From NCBI GenBank assembly GCA_943371235.1, contig CALRTZ010000004.1:31658-95657 (forward strand): a DNA stretch of 64,000 nt, in the 5' to 3' direction. The stretch is from CAJBVG01 sp943371235. Its GTDB lineage: Bacteria; Bacteroidota; Bacteroidia; Sphingobacteriales; Sphingobacteriaceae. The notes beneath the pieces are model-generated. The model saw only the letters and a program-made list of their open reading frames with translations. It had not been told where the DNA came from and did no database searches. Shown one piece after another: positions 1 through 7,676 of the stretch (positions are counted from its first letter, which is position 1; each line of letters starts with the position of its first letter). The position numbers were made by a program, and so were the translations under genes.

Positions 1-109
1 GATGCAATTCATCTTTAATCATATATACCGCTTCAGAAATTAATTCTAAACCCGTTAGGTAATCTTTGTTCATTTTCCAATTACCTGCTACAATTTTCTT
101 TCTACTCAT
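1..109 (-). CDS. tpiA: triosephosphate isomerase, N-terminal part (cut by window edge)
   Basis: The first 36 codons of a gene that runs off the left edge. The reading starts MSRKKIVAGNWKMNKD, the hallmark N-terminus of triosephosphate isomerase: the NWKMN segment carries the active-site Asn and Lys that contact the triose phosphate in the cytoplasmic glycolytic enzyme. The ATG (107-109) overlaps the last 8 bases of the upstream GlmU-like gene (stop TAG at 102-104), so the two are probably translationally coupled. Only the first strand and helix of the barrel are visible, so the catalytic His and Glu cannot be checked. Confidence 0.93.
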   Translation of the reverse strand, partial: MSRKKIVAGNWKMNKDYLTGLELISEAVYMIKDELH

Positions 110-1274
110 AATTTTTTCTATAATCTTTTGTCGATTCAAAAATGTTTAGCAAAATATTTTTTTCTTGTTCGTTAAATGCTAAACCTCTGCGTTCATATAC
201 TTTCTGAGCCACTTCAAATACTTTTGGTAGTTGGTATACTTCCATTCCATGTGCTCCACCCCAAGAAAAATCAGGAACGAAATTTCGTGGGAAACCCGAA
301 CCAAAAACATTGCTTGCCACTCCCACTACGGTACCTGTATTAAACATCGTGTTTATTCCGCACTTCGCATGGTCGCCCATTATTAAGCCACAAAATTGCA
401 GTCCTGTTTTTCTGAAATTATTGCTTTGGTAATTCCATAATTTCACTTCAGCATAATTATTTTTAAGATTCGAATTGTTACTGTCGGCACCAATATTACA
501 CCACTCTCCAATTACAGCATTCCCTAAAAATCCGTCGTGTGCCTTATTGCTGAATCCAAATATTACCACATTATTTAACTCGCCACCAACTTTACAATGT
601 TGCCCAATACTGGTAGCTCCGTAAATTTTAGTTCCCATTTTTGTTTGCGAATGCTCGCCTAAATAAAAGGGCCCTCTTATCATGCAGCCTTCCATCACCT
701 CTGCATCTTTTGCAATGTAAATTGGCCCAGAACTCGTATTTAAGATTGATGCATTTACAATGGCTCCCTCTTCAATAAATAATTGATCAGGGCTGCCTAT
801 TAAAGTATTCGAAGCATTTAAGGGAAGTGATTTTTTCCCTTGTGTTAATAATTCAAAATCTTTGCGACATTCTTTATCGTTCCAAGAAAAGATTTGTGGC
901 AATGCATTCAAATAATCGTAACTAAAGTTTACTTGTGTGTTTATTGTTTCGGTATTGAGTGCTTCGGCATTTTTCAATAAAATTTTCGAATCGTCATGTA
1001 TTGCCTCTCCTTGCTTTAAACCAAGAATTGCGTTTTTAAATTCAATACTTGGTATGGCAGATGCATTAATCCAAATTGTTTGAGGGTCTAGTTGTAAAGG
1101 GAACTTCTCTTGTAAATAACTTTCTGTTAAATAAGAAATTTTTGCCGAAGGGAAATAATAGTGCCACTTCTCTTTTATACTGAGCATGCCGATTCGGATT
1201 TCTGCTACCGGTCGGGTAAAAGTAAGTGGCAACAATTGCCCCCTACTCAGGTCGTCGAATAAAATAATGTTCAT
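102..1274 (-). CDS. GlmU-like protein: degenerate nucleotidyltransferase domain plus left-handed beta-helix
   Basis: A 390-residue protein. Residues 1 to about 150 resemble the nucleotidyltransferase half of GlmU-type enzymes in the form common in Bacteroidota, beginning MNIILFDDLSRGQLLPLTFT. The usual glycine-rich AGGxGTR nucleotide loop is absent. Residues about 165-330 contain hexapeptide-type repeats (IEEGAIVNASIL, IYIAKDAEVMEG, IGQHCKVGGE, AVIGEWCNIGADS) expected of a left-handed beta-helix acyltransferase. True GlmU makes UDP-GlcNAc from GlcN-1-P. Whether this protein keeps either reaction is unknown, and the missing loop argues against uridylyltransferase activity. It overlaps tpiA by 8 bases; that pairing is an observation here and its functional meaning is not established. 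Confidence 0.8.
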   Translation of the reverse strand: MNIILFDDLSRGQLLPLTFTRPVAEIRIGMLSIKEKWHYYFPSAKISYLTESYLQEKFPLQLDPQTIWINASAIPSIEFKNAILGLKQGEAIHDDSKILLKNAEALNTETINTQVNFSYDYLNALPQIFSWNDKECRKDFELLTQGKKSLPLNASNTLIGSPDQLFIEEGAIVNASILNTSSGPIYIAKDAEVMEGCMIRGPFYLGEHSQTKMGTKIYGATSIGQHCKVGGELNNVVIFGFSNKAHDGFLGNAVIGEWCNIGADSNNSNLKNNYAEVKLWNYQSNNFRKTGLQFCGLIMGDHAKCGINTMFNTGTVVGVASNVFGSGFPRNFVPDFSWGGAHGMEVYQLPKVFEVAQKVYERRGLAFNEQEKNILLNIFESTKDYRKNYE

Positions 1275-1327
1275 TTAGCAAAGATAGAAGGCTTGAGAAC
1301 ATATTTAGGAGAAAATTACCAACGCTT

Positions 1328-1363
1328 GTAAAATAAGAAAGTCCGGCTTAGGGCCAGACTTTC
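1328..1363 (-). terminator. rho-independent terminator of rpmE2
   Basis: An 11-bp stem with one G-T pair (arms 1337-1347 and 1353-1363, 5-nt loop) lies 27 bases past the rpmE2 stop. On the minus strand it is followed by a T-rich run (complement of 1328-1336). It separates the L31 gene from the GlmU-like/tpiA pair. Confidence 0.75.
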
Positions 1364-1390
1364 AAAAACATATTATTAGGTATGCTTAAA

Positions 1391-1639
1391 TTATTTCTTT
1401 GCGTAACGAGTTTTGAACTTGTCGATACGACCTGCTGTATCAACCAATTTCAATTTACCAGTGTAAAAAGGGTGAGATTTGTGTGAGATCTCTAATTTTA
1501 CCAATGGATATTCGTTGCCATCTTCCCAAATAACTGTGTCTTTGGTTTCGATTGCCGACTGTGTCATAAATGAATAGTCGCAAGATAAGTCTTTGAAAAC
1601 GACTAATCTATAGTTCTTAGGATGTATTTCTGCTTTCAT
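1391..1639 (-). CDS. rpmE2: 50S ribosomal protein L31, type B
   Basis: An 82-residue protein starting MKAEIHPKNYRLVVFKD, the characteristic opening of type B L31, and ending in a Lys/Arg-rich tail (DKFKTRYAKK). Only one cysteine is present, so this is the zinc-independent (C-minus) form rather than the CxxC form. L31 sits at the subunit interface of the ribosome. The reading frame stays open 13 codons further upstream, but those residues (FYICSPNFKEK) overlap the promoter and are not family-like, so the internal ATG at 1639 was chosen. It is a single-gene unit with its own promoter and terminator. Confidence 0.93.
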   Translation of the reverse strand: MKAEIHPKNYRLVVFKDLSCDYSFMTQSAIETKDTVIWEDGNEYPLVKLEISHKSHPFYTGKLKLVDTAGRIDKFKTRYAKK

Positions 1640-1661
1640 CTTCTCTTTAAAATTCGGACTG

Positions 1662-1693
1662 CAAATGTAGAAAAGCATTGCTTAAAATGCAAA
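1662..1693 (-). promoter_or_regulatory. Bacteroidota-type promoter of rpmE2
   Basis: On the minus strand TTTG (complement of 1690-1693) is followed after exactly 20 bases by TACATTTG (complement of 1662-1669). This matches the Bacteroidota primary-sigma pattern TTTG-N(17-23)-TAnnTTTG. The -7 box ends 22 bases before the rpmE2 ATG, a plausible leader length. Positions are read directly; promoter activity is inferred. Confidence 0.7.
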
Positions 1694-1724
1694 TGTATTT
1701 CAATTTTTATTCAGAAAATTCAAT

Positions 1725-2129
1725 TTAGGACTTAATTTCTTGGCAAAGTTCTATCAAAACCCCGTTAGCATCTTTTGGATGAACAAAACAAACCAGTTTG
1801 TTATCTGCTCCTTTTTTAGGCTCTTTATTCAATAAAGTAAAGCCTTCTGCTTCTAATCTGGCCATTTCGGCGTGTATATCGCTCACATCAAATGCAATAT
1901 GATGAATTCCTTCCCCTTTTTTCTCAATAAATTTAGCAATGGCACTATCTTCTTTGGTAGCCTCCAATAATTCAATCTTATTTGGCCCTATTTGAAAGAA
2001 TTGGGTTAAAACTCCCTCCGATTCTACTTCTTCGCGTTTATATGATCTCTGAGCAAACAATTTTTCGAAAATACTTGTTGATGCATCAAGGTTTTTAACC
2101 GCAATTCCGATGTGTTCAATTTTATTCAT
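1725..2129 (-). CDS. mce: methylmalonyl-CoA epimerase
   Basis: A 134-residue protein of the vicinal-oxygen-chelate fold. It opens MNKIEHIGIAVKNLD with the first metal-binding His at residue 6, has GEGIHHIAFDVSD mid-way with the second His, and ends with the metal-ligand Glu in NGVLIELCQ. The enzyme interconverts the two epimers of methylmalonyl-CoA between propionyl-CoA carboxylase or methylmalonyl-CoA mutase reactions in the cytoplasm. Length fits the family. The ATG at 2129 is preferred over an in-frame ATG 15 bases upstream because the family starts with this segment. It is transcribed away from iscS, with 114 bases between the start codons. Mutase and carboxylase genes are not in the window. 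Confidence 0.92.
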   Translation of the reverse strand: MNKIEHIGIAVKNLDASTSIFEKLFAQRSYKREEVESEGVLTQFFQIGPNKIELLEATKEDSAIAKFIEKKGEGIHHIAFDVSDIHAEMARLEAEGFTLLNKEPKKGADNKLVCFVHPKDANGVLIELCQEIKS

Positions 2130-2187
2130 GGTCAAAAATACCAATTAAATGAAGAATTGAAGGAATTAAAAAAATGAAAAAATGCCA

Positions 2188-2214
2188 TTGAATTTATAAA
2201 AATGGCTATATTTG
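2188..2214 (+). promoter_or_regulatory. promoter of the isc operon
   Basis: A perfect -7 box TATATTTG lies at 2207-2214, 29 bases before the iscS ATG. The best -33 element is TTG at 2188-2190, giving a 16-base spacer, one shorter than the usual 17-23. No IscR-like operator was recognised. Confidence 0.55.
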
Positions 2215-2243
2215 CATGTAATTTATATAAAGTCTAAATAAAA

Positions 2244-3458
2244 ATGATAAAACTTCCGATATATCTTGACAATAACGCCACCACTCCCATGGATCCGCGT
2301 GTATTAGAAGCAATGATCCCATATTTCACAGAGAAATTTGGAAACGCAGCTAGCAGAAACCACCCATTTGGATGGGTTGCAGAAGAAGCTGTAGATTACG
2401 CAAGAGAGCAAATCTCTAAATTAATAGGTTGCACTGAAAAAGAAATTATTTTTACCTCTGGTGCTACAGAATCAAATAACCTTGCAATAAAGGGTGTATT
2501 TGAAATGTATCAATCTAAAGGCAATCACATAATTACCTTAACTACTGAGCATAAAGCAATTTTAGATACTTGTCATCACCTAGAAAAACAAGGTGCTGAA
2601 GTTACGTATCTAGATGTTCAAGCAGATGGTATGGTTGATTTAGCCAAACTTGAAGCTGCCATCACACCTAAAACCATTCTTATTTCTATTATGTATGGAA
2701 ATAACGAAATAGGTGTTGTTCAACACATCAAAAAGATTTCTGAAATTGCTCGTAAACACGGGGTTTTATTACATACAGATGCTACTCAAGCAGTAGGTAA
2801 AATTCCAGTTAACGTAGAAACAGATGGAATAGATTTAATGTCGTTTTCTGGACATAAAATGTACGGACCTAAAGGAATTGGTGTTTTATATGTACGCAGA
2901 AAAAACCCAAGAGTTAAAGTTACGGCACAAATGGACGGTGGCGGACACGAACGTGGAATGCGTTCGGGCACCTTAAATGTACCAGGCATTGTAGGATTAG
3001 GTAAAGCAGCAGAAATTGCGATGTTGGATATGGAGAAAGATGCAGTTCGTTTATCAGCTTTAAGAGATAAATTAGAAAATGCATTAAGCACTTTAGAAGA
3101 ATCATACGTAAACGGTAATATTGGAAGCAGATTGCCACATACAACTAACATCTCTTTTAAATATGTAGAAGGTGAAGGATTAATGATGGCGATGAAAGAT
3201 TTAGCAGTATCATCTGGTTCTGCATGTACATCGGCTTCTTTAGAACCATCATATGTATTAAAAAGCTTAGGTTTGAATGATGACCTAGCACATTCATCTA
3301 TTCGTTTTGGTTTAGGCAGGTTTACTACTGATGAAGAAGTAGACTACGCAATTGAAGTAACTAAAACGGCAGTAAACAAATTAAGAGAAATGAGTCCATT
3401 GTGGGAGATGTTTAAAGAAGGAATTGATTTGGATTCGGTAGAGTGGGCAGAACATTAA
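2244..3458 (+). CDS. iscS: cysteine desulfurase IscS
   Basis: A 404-residue PLP enzyme of the group I cysteine desulfurases, opening with IYLDNNATTPMDPRVLEAM. The PLP lysine is K205 in SGHKMYGPKG, and the persulfide cysteine is C328 in SSGSACTSASLEP, the same number as in E. coli IscS. The conserved T-A-T-E-S-N-N type patch is present (SGATESNNLAIKG). It removes sulfur from cysteine and passes it to the scaffold IscU, encoded next in the same operon, for Fe-S cluster assembly in the cytoplasm; it can also feed tRNA thiolation. It is the first gene of iscS-iscU-iscA and follows a TATATTTG promoter. Confidence 0.96.
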   Translation: MIKLPIYLDNNATTPMDPRVLEAMIPYFTEKFGNAASRNHPFGWVAEEAVDYAREQISKLIGCTEKEIIFTSGATESNNLAIKGVFEMYQSKGNHIITLTTEHKAILDTCHHLEKQGAEVTYLDVQADGMVDLAKLEAAITPKTILISIMYGNNEIGVVQHIKKISEIARKHGVLLHTDATQAVGKIPVNVETDGIDLMSFSGHKMYGPKGIGVLYVRRKNPRVKVTAQMDGGGHERGMRSGTLNVPGIVGLGKAAEIAMLDMEKDAVRLSALRDKLENALSTLEESYVNGNIGSRLPHTTNISFKYVEGEGLMMAMKDLAVSSGSACTSASLEPSYVLKSLGLNDDLAHSSIRFGLGRFTTDEEVDYAIEVTKTAVNKLREMSPLWEMFKEGIDLDSVEWAEH

Positions 3459-3555
3459 TCGAAGATTCGAAATTTCGAATTGTCGAATTGTCGAAAAAAC
3501 AAAACAGTACAAAATTAGAATAATTAGCACACTAGCATATTAACACATTAAAAAT
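3459..3555. repeat. intergenic word array (TCGAATT words, then AGCACACT words)
   Basis: The gap between iscS and iscU. The first 40 bases, starting directly at the iscS stop, repeat the word TTCGAAtT / TTGTCGAA about five times and include a small palindrome (TTCGAAATTTCGAA). From 3521 a second word family appears (TAGCACACTAGCATATTAACACATTA). The same words recur at 45303-45394 and at 10925, 40785 and 51001. No open reading frame or RNA gene was seen. Confidence 0.6.
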
Positions 3556-3969
3556 ATGGCATATTCAGAAAAAGTAATTGATCATTACAACAACCCTCGT
3601 AACGTGGGTACGTTGGATAAAAGTAAAAACACTGTAGGTACAGGATTAGTAGGTGCACCGGAGTGTGGCGACGTTATGCGTTTACAAATTGAAGTAGATG
3701 CAAACAACGTAATCCAAGACGCTAAGTTTAAAACCTTTGGTTGTGGATCAGCTATTGCTTCCTCATCATTAGCTACAGAATGGTTGAAAGGTAAATCAAT
3801 CGACCAAGCTTTAGAAATTGATAACATGGACATTGTTGAAGAATTAGCTTTACCACCAGTTAAAATTCACTGTTCGGTTTTAGCTGAGGATGCAATTAAG
3901 GCTGCAATCAACGATTACCGTGTGAAAAATGGAATGGCTCCAGTAGAATCAGAGAAATCACATCATTAA
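3556..3969 (+). CDS. iscU: Fe-S cluster assembly scaffold IscU
   Basis: A 137-residue protein opening MAYSEKVIDHYNNPRNVGTLD. The three cluster-ligand cysteines are C37 (GAPECGD), C63 (TFGCGSA) and C106 (IHCSVLA), with D39 next to the first. These are the same positions as in E. coli IscU, and the family LPPVK segment that Hsp70-type chaperones recognise is present at 99-103. It receives sulfur from IscS and iron, builds the cluster and hands it to acceptors. No hscA, hscB or ferredoxin gene follows, so the chaperone partners must be elsewhere or absent. Confidence 0.96.
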   Translation: MAYSEKVIDHYNNPRNVGTLDKSKNTVGTGLVGAPECGDVMRLQIEVDANNVIQDAKFKTFGCGSAIASSSLATEWLKGKSIDQALEIDNMDIVEELALPPVKIHCSVLAEDAIKAAINDYRVKNGMAPVESEKSHH

Positions 3970-3979
3970 TTTTAATAGA

Positions 3980-4044
3980 TATTAGTAGTTAGTCTTTAGT
4001 CGTTAGACGGTCTAAAGACTAAGGACTAGAGACTAAGGACTCCT
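3980..4044. repeat. word array with internal 11-bp hairpin between iscU and iscA
   Basis: The gap holds the words TTAGTCTTTAG and GGACTA(G)AGACTAA. Arms 3989-3999 and 4012-4022 are perfect reverse complements (11 bp, 12-nt loop), followed by two direct copies of the right-arm word. The hairpin lies inside the operon and lacks a T-tract, so it may be an RNA-processing or attenuation structure, or only a by-product of the repeats. Confidence 0.6.
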
Positions 4045-4047
4045 CAA

Positions 4048-4374
4048 ATGATTACAATAACAGACAAAGCAAAATCTAAAATCACAGATTTAAGAGAATC
4101 TGCCAAACTAGATGATGGTTACTTCTTAAGAGTAGCTGTAGCTGGTGGTGGATGTTCTGGTTTATCGTATAAGTTAGATTTTGATAATGAAATACGCACA
4201 GGCGACCAAGAATTTGAAGATAAGGGTGAAAAAGTAGTGTTAGATATGAAGAGTTTCCTTTATTTAGCAGGTACAGAGCTCGATTTTTCGGATGGCTTAA
4301 ATGGCAAAGGTTTCAATTTTGTGAACCCAAATGCCTCAAGAACCTGCGGTTGTGGCGAAAGTTTTTCAGTTTAA
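4048..4374 (+). CDS. iscA: A-type Fe-S carrier protein, IscA/ErpA family
   Basis: A 108-residue A-type carrier with the diagnostic three cysteines: C36 in GGGCSGLSY, and C100 and C102 in the C-terminal TCGCGESFSV. A-type carriers pass [4Fe-4S] clusters from the scaffold to target enzymes. It is the last gene of the isc operon, 78 bases after iscU and 20 bases before a strong terminator. The family cannot be split confidently into IscA, ErpA or SufA by eye; position after iscU favours the IscA role. Confidence 0.93.
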   Translation: MITITDKAKSKITDLRESAKLDDGYFLRVAVAGGGCSGLSYKLDFDNEIRTGDQEFEDKGEKVVLDMKSFLYLAGTELDFSDGLNGKGFNFVNPNASRTCGCGESFSV

Positions 4375-4394
4375 ATAATATTTTTTTTTAATTT

Positions 4395-4430
4395 AGGTCT
4401 TCAACAAAATATTGAAGACCTTTTTTTTTA
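4395..4430 (+). terminator. terminator of the isc operon
   Basis: A perfect 10-bp stem (4395-4404 with 4412-4421; arm AGGTCTTCAA) with a 7-nt loop, followed by a run of T to 4429 and preceded by a T-run that gives no A-tract for the other strand. It is a one-direction rho-independent terminator ending 17 bases before the fadD-like start. Confidence 0.88.
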
Positions 4431-4446
4431 TAAAAACCCTAATAAT

Positions 4447-6360
4447 ATGCAACTAACCGACAAAGCTACTATACCTCAATTATTACGTAACGTTGTAAAA
4501 TACATACATCCAGAAACGGATACGTTCATGTTTGAAAAAGTAAAAGATACATATGTGCCTATTACTTATAAAGAAACATTAGACAAAGCAGATAGAATAT
4601 CGTCGTATTTCTTAGATAACGAAATCAAAAAAGGAGATAGAATTGGCTTTATTGTAGAAAATTGCCCAGAGTATGTATTCTACGATCAAGCGCTTCAACA
4701 ACTAGGCTGTATAAATGTATCTATTTATCCTACCCTTTCTGATGATGACGTAGAGTACATCATCAATGATGCACAAATAAAAATGATTTTAGTGGGAACT
4801 CATTTCCTATTAAAAAAACTAATAAAAATTGCTCCAAATTGTCCAACACTAACTCACATTATCCCAAAATTCGACGATTATAAAAAAATTGCAGAAAGCT
4901 ATAGTGGTTCGGTAAAAATTATCTCTTTAGACGAAGTAATTGCAGGTGGAGATAAAACGGTTGAGCACAATAGGGCAACTATAAATCGTATGCGCGATGA
5001 AGTGAGGCCTCAAGATCTGTCATCATTAATTTATACTTCTGGTACTACTGGTACTCCAAAAGGAGTAATGCTAAGTCATTTAAACTTTTGCCATAATGTA
5101 AAAGTAAGCTTAATACAAATTCCACACATTACTTCTGAAGAAACCTTTTTGTCTTTCTTACCACTCTCTCACGTATTTGAGCGTACAGCAACATACCACA
5201 TTTGTATTGCACAAGGAAGTAAGATTGCTTTCGCACAAAGCTTAGAACTATTAGGTAAAAACATGATGGAAGTTAAACCTACCGTTATGAGTGTGGTTCC
5301 TCGTTTATTAGAAAAAATAAATGAGAAAGCAATGAAAAATGGTACTTCTGCTGGTGGACTTAAATCGAAGATATTTTTGTGGGCAATTGATACAGGCTCT
5401 AAATACAGAAACATTGTAGAAGCAGGTAAAAGCCCAGGAATGTTGTTGAGCATGCAACGCAACATTGCAGAGAAATTAGTGTTCTCAAAAATTAAAGAAA
5501 AAACTGGAGGTAATTTAAAATTCATTATATCAGGTGGTGCAGCATTACCACAAAATATTGGTGAGTTTTTCGGAAATTTAGGCATTAAAGTATTAGAGGG
5601 ATACGGATTAACAGAAACTTCACCGGTAATGGCGGTAACAGAGTTTACACGCCAAGTGTATGGTACTGTAGGTAGAGTTTTGCCTGAAATTACAATTGCT
5701 ATACAAGATGCCGATACCAAACGAATTATTACCGAACAAACGCATGAAACCTTTGATCCAAATTTCGAAAGTGAAGAAGGAGAAATCATATTACGTGGAA
5801 ATAATGTAATGCAAGGGTATTGGAACAAACCAGAAGATACCGCTAATGCTATTGATAAATATGGTTGGTTACATACAGGTGATGTAGGTAAATTCTATAA
5901 AGGGAATTTAAAAATTACCGATCGTATTAAAAACATGTTGGTAAATTCGTACGGAAAAAACGTATACCCTACTCCTATCGAAAACACCTATTTACAAAGC
6001 AATCGCATCGACCAGATTTTCTTACTTGGCGATAAACGTGAGTACATTACCGCTATTATTGTACCATCAAAAGAAAATATGATGGAACAATTCGGATTAA
6101 CCGAAGCTTACTTCCAAGTAAATGATTTGTTTATAAAAGATGAAAATATTATGAATTGGGTTAATGAACACATCCGTAAATATTCTCCTGAATTAGCAAA
6201 ATTCGAACGTATCAAAGGCTTTATCCTTAAACGCAATCCTTTTACCATTGAAGACGGTGAAATGACTCCTACACTCAAAATTAAACGAAGAATTGTGGAG
6301 AAGAAATTCGCTGCAGAAATTGATGAGATGTATGAGTTGGAAGAGATGAGTGAAGTGTAA
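4447..6360 (+). CDS. long-chain fatty-acid-CoA ligase (AMP-dependent)
   Basis: A 637-residue adenylate-forming enzyme of the long-chain acyl-CoA synthetase type. The ATP/AMP P-loop YTSGTTGTPKG lies around residues 196-206, the A5-type motif YGLTETSPV mid-protein, and the A7 motif GWLHTGDVGKF near residue 480 with the following RIKNMLVNSYGKNVYPTPIE. It activates fatty acids with ATP and CoA for beta-oxidation or lipid synthesis at the inner face of the membrane. Length is typical of the eukaryote-like FadD15 group. It is monocistronic by position, between the isc terminator and the array at 6361. Confidence 0.92.
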   Translation: MQLTDKATIPQLLRNVVKYIHPETDTFMFEKVKDTYVPITYKETLDKADRISSYFLDNEIKKGDRIGFIVENCPEYVFYDQALQQLGCINVSIYPTLSDDDVEYIINDAQIKMILVGTHFLLKKLIKIAPNCPTLTHIIPKFDDYKKIAESYSGSVKIISLDEVIAGGDKTVEHNRATINRMRDEVRPQDLSSLIYTSGTTGTPKGVMLSHLNFCHNVKVSLIQIPHITSEETFLSFLPLSHVFERTATYHICIAQGSKIAFAQSLELLGKNMMEVKPTVMSVVPRLLEKINEKAMKNGTSAGGLKSKIFLWAIDTGSKYRNIVEAGKSPGMLLSMQRNIAEKLVFSKIKEKTGGNLKFIISGGAALPQNIGEFFGNLGIKVLEGYGLTETSPVMAVTEFTRQVYGTVGRVLPEITIAIQDADTKRIITEQTHETFDPNFESEEGEIILRGNNVMQGYWNKPEDTANAIDKYGWLHTGDVGKFYKGNLKITDRIKNMLVNSYGKNVYPTPIENTYLQSNRIDQIFLLGDKREYITAIIVPSKENMMEQFGLTEAYFQVNDLFIKDENIMNWVNEHIRKYSPELAKFERIKGFILKRNPFTIEDGEMTPTLKIKRRIVEKKFAAEIDEMYELEEMSEV

Positions 6361-6521
6361 GTTGTGAGTTGTGAGTTGTGAGTTGTGAGTTGGTGCAGGG
6401 ATGTTAATTATTTGCGTGAGGGTTATTGAGTTATTAGCATTGCAGTTACTTAATAACTTAATAACTTAATAACTTAATTTCCTCCCAATTTCCTTAATGA
6501 CACCCATTCACAATTAACAAT
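6361..6521. repeat. convergent-junction word array: GTTGTGA x4, ACTTAATA x4, AATTCAC words
   Basis: Directly after the fadD stop come four exact GTTGTGA units (6361-6388). An ACTTAATA array (four copies) fills 6446-6478, opposed by GAGTTATTAG at 6427-6437. From 6509 the words TTCACAA/TTTACAA appear in the opposite orientation and run into the 3' end of the rsmB-like gene. The outer words can pair with each other (many G-T pairs on one strand) and so can the inner ones. No conventional terminator with T-tract was found here. Confidence 0.6.
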
Positions 6522-7676
6522 TTACAATTCACAATTCAGTAAAGCAACAAACATCGTATCTGCCCTTTCCCCGTACCCTTCAATATATTTCATTTCTTTA
6601 ACAGTTACCTTGTATTTGGCTTGTAAGCGTTCTATTACTTTTTCATTTTCGAGTGCGAATGCTGAGCATGTAATGTATAATAGGTCCTTGCCTTTCTTTA
6701 AAAACTGAATGGCGTTATCGGTAATGGCAAATTGTAAATCAGAAAAATATTGAACATTGTTTTCGTCCACTTGCATTATACGTTCGGGTGTACGAGCCCA
6801 AGTACCAGAACCAGTACATGGAGCATCCACAATTATTCCATCAAATGTTTCGGGTTCAAACGATTGTATCTCTGCTTTTAAATCTATTAATCTGCGTTTG
6901 TATTTTGTAATTCCTGCCCGTTTAAATCTTTCGTCAAGATTACTTAAAATGCTCTCTCTATTATCCGAACACATTAAATAAGCATCTGGCTCTAGCTCCT
7001 TTAATAACAGACTTTTCCCGCCACTTGCCGAACAACAATCCCACCAATATTCGTTTAGTTTGGGATGCATAAATTGTTGTGTAGCTTGGCTCGATTTGTC
7101 TTGAACTTCAAATAAATATTCCGTTGGCTCCTCAATTTTACTAGCATTCGCTAAACGGAAACAAGTTCCCTCCTGTTCAAAATTTATATTTTGCTCATTT
7201 AAAAATTGTTGTAGTTTTTCTTCTTTCCCTTTTACTGCTCGCAAAAATAAATCGGGTTGTACAAAATGAAAATTGATGAATGCTTGTTTATTTATTTTAT
7301 CAGAGAGTAAGCCTTGCAATGGAAAAACATCTTCCAATTTAAAATCCGAATAAATAGTGCTTAGAAATTCTACGCGCGCTTCAATAGGCTTTGAAATATG
7401 AATAAGCCATTCTGGTTTAAACATAGAAATTGAACTATCATTTTCAGTAGCAGTAAGTAATAAAGCAATCAATAAACGTTCTTCATATGTATTATTTGGG
7501 CAAGCTTTGCCTAACCTAAAATAAGAATACATCATGTGGCTCAGCATCTTTCGATCTCTGGAACCCATTTGTTTATTACGTTTGTAGAACTCTTTTAAAT
7601 ATTTTGATAAAGGAACATCGTGTTTATAATTTTCTAAACACTCTAAAAATATTCTTAATTTATTTTGATGAATCAT
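6522..7676 (-). CDS. RsmB/NOP2-type RNA (cytosine-5) methyltransferase
   Basis: A 384-residue SAM-dependent enzyme of the Nol1/Nop2/Sun family, which methylates C5 of cytosine in rRNA. An N-terminal helical half of about 150 residues is NusB/RsmB-like. The Rossmann half has the SAM motif WWDCCSASGGKSLLL (canonical DxCAAPGGK is altered to CCSASGGK). Motif IV DAPCTGSGTW contains C287 and motif VI ITCSAF contains C337, the two cysteines required for catalysis and product release. Its ATG overlaps the stop of the upstream gene by 4 bases (ATGA). The exact rRNA position cannot be assigned from sequence alone. Confidence 0.87.
   Translation of the reverse strand: MIHQNKLRIFLECLENYKHDVPLSKYLKEFYKRNKQMGSRDRKMLSHMMYSYFRLGKACPNNTYEERLLIALLLTATENDSSISMFKPEWLIHISKPIEARVEFLSTIYSDFKLEDVFPLQGLLSDKINKQAFINFHFVQPDLFLRAVKGKEEKLQQFLNEQNINFEQEGTCFRLANASKIEEPTEYLFEVQDKSSQATQQFMHPKLNEYWWDCCSASGGKSLLLKELEPDAYLMCSDNRESILSNLDERFKRAGITKYKRRLIDLKAEIQSFEPETFDGIIVDAPCTGSGTWARTPERIMQVDENNVQYFSDLQFAITDNAIQFLKKGKDLLYITCSAFALENEKVIERLQAKYKVTVKEMKYIEGYGERADTMFVALLNCEL

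Noticed and set aside
5169..5828. 219-codon open frame on the minus strand inside the acyl-CoA synthetase gene
   Set aside because: The plus-strand frame has complete family motifs; the opposite frame has no recognisable sequence and is Ser/Thr/Pro-rich shadow coding.
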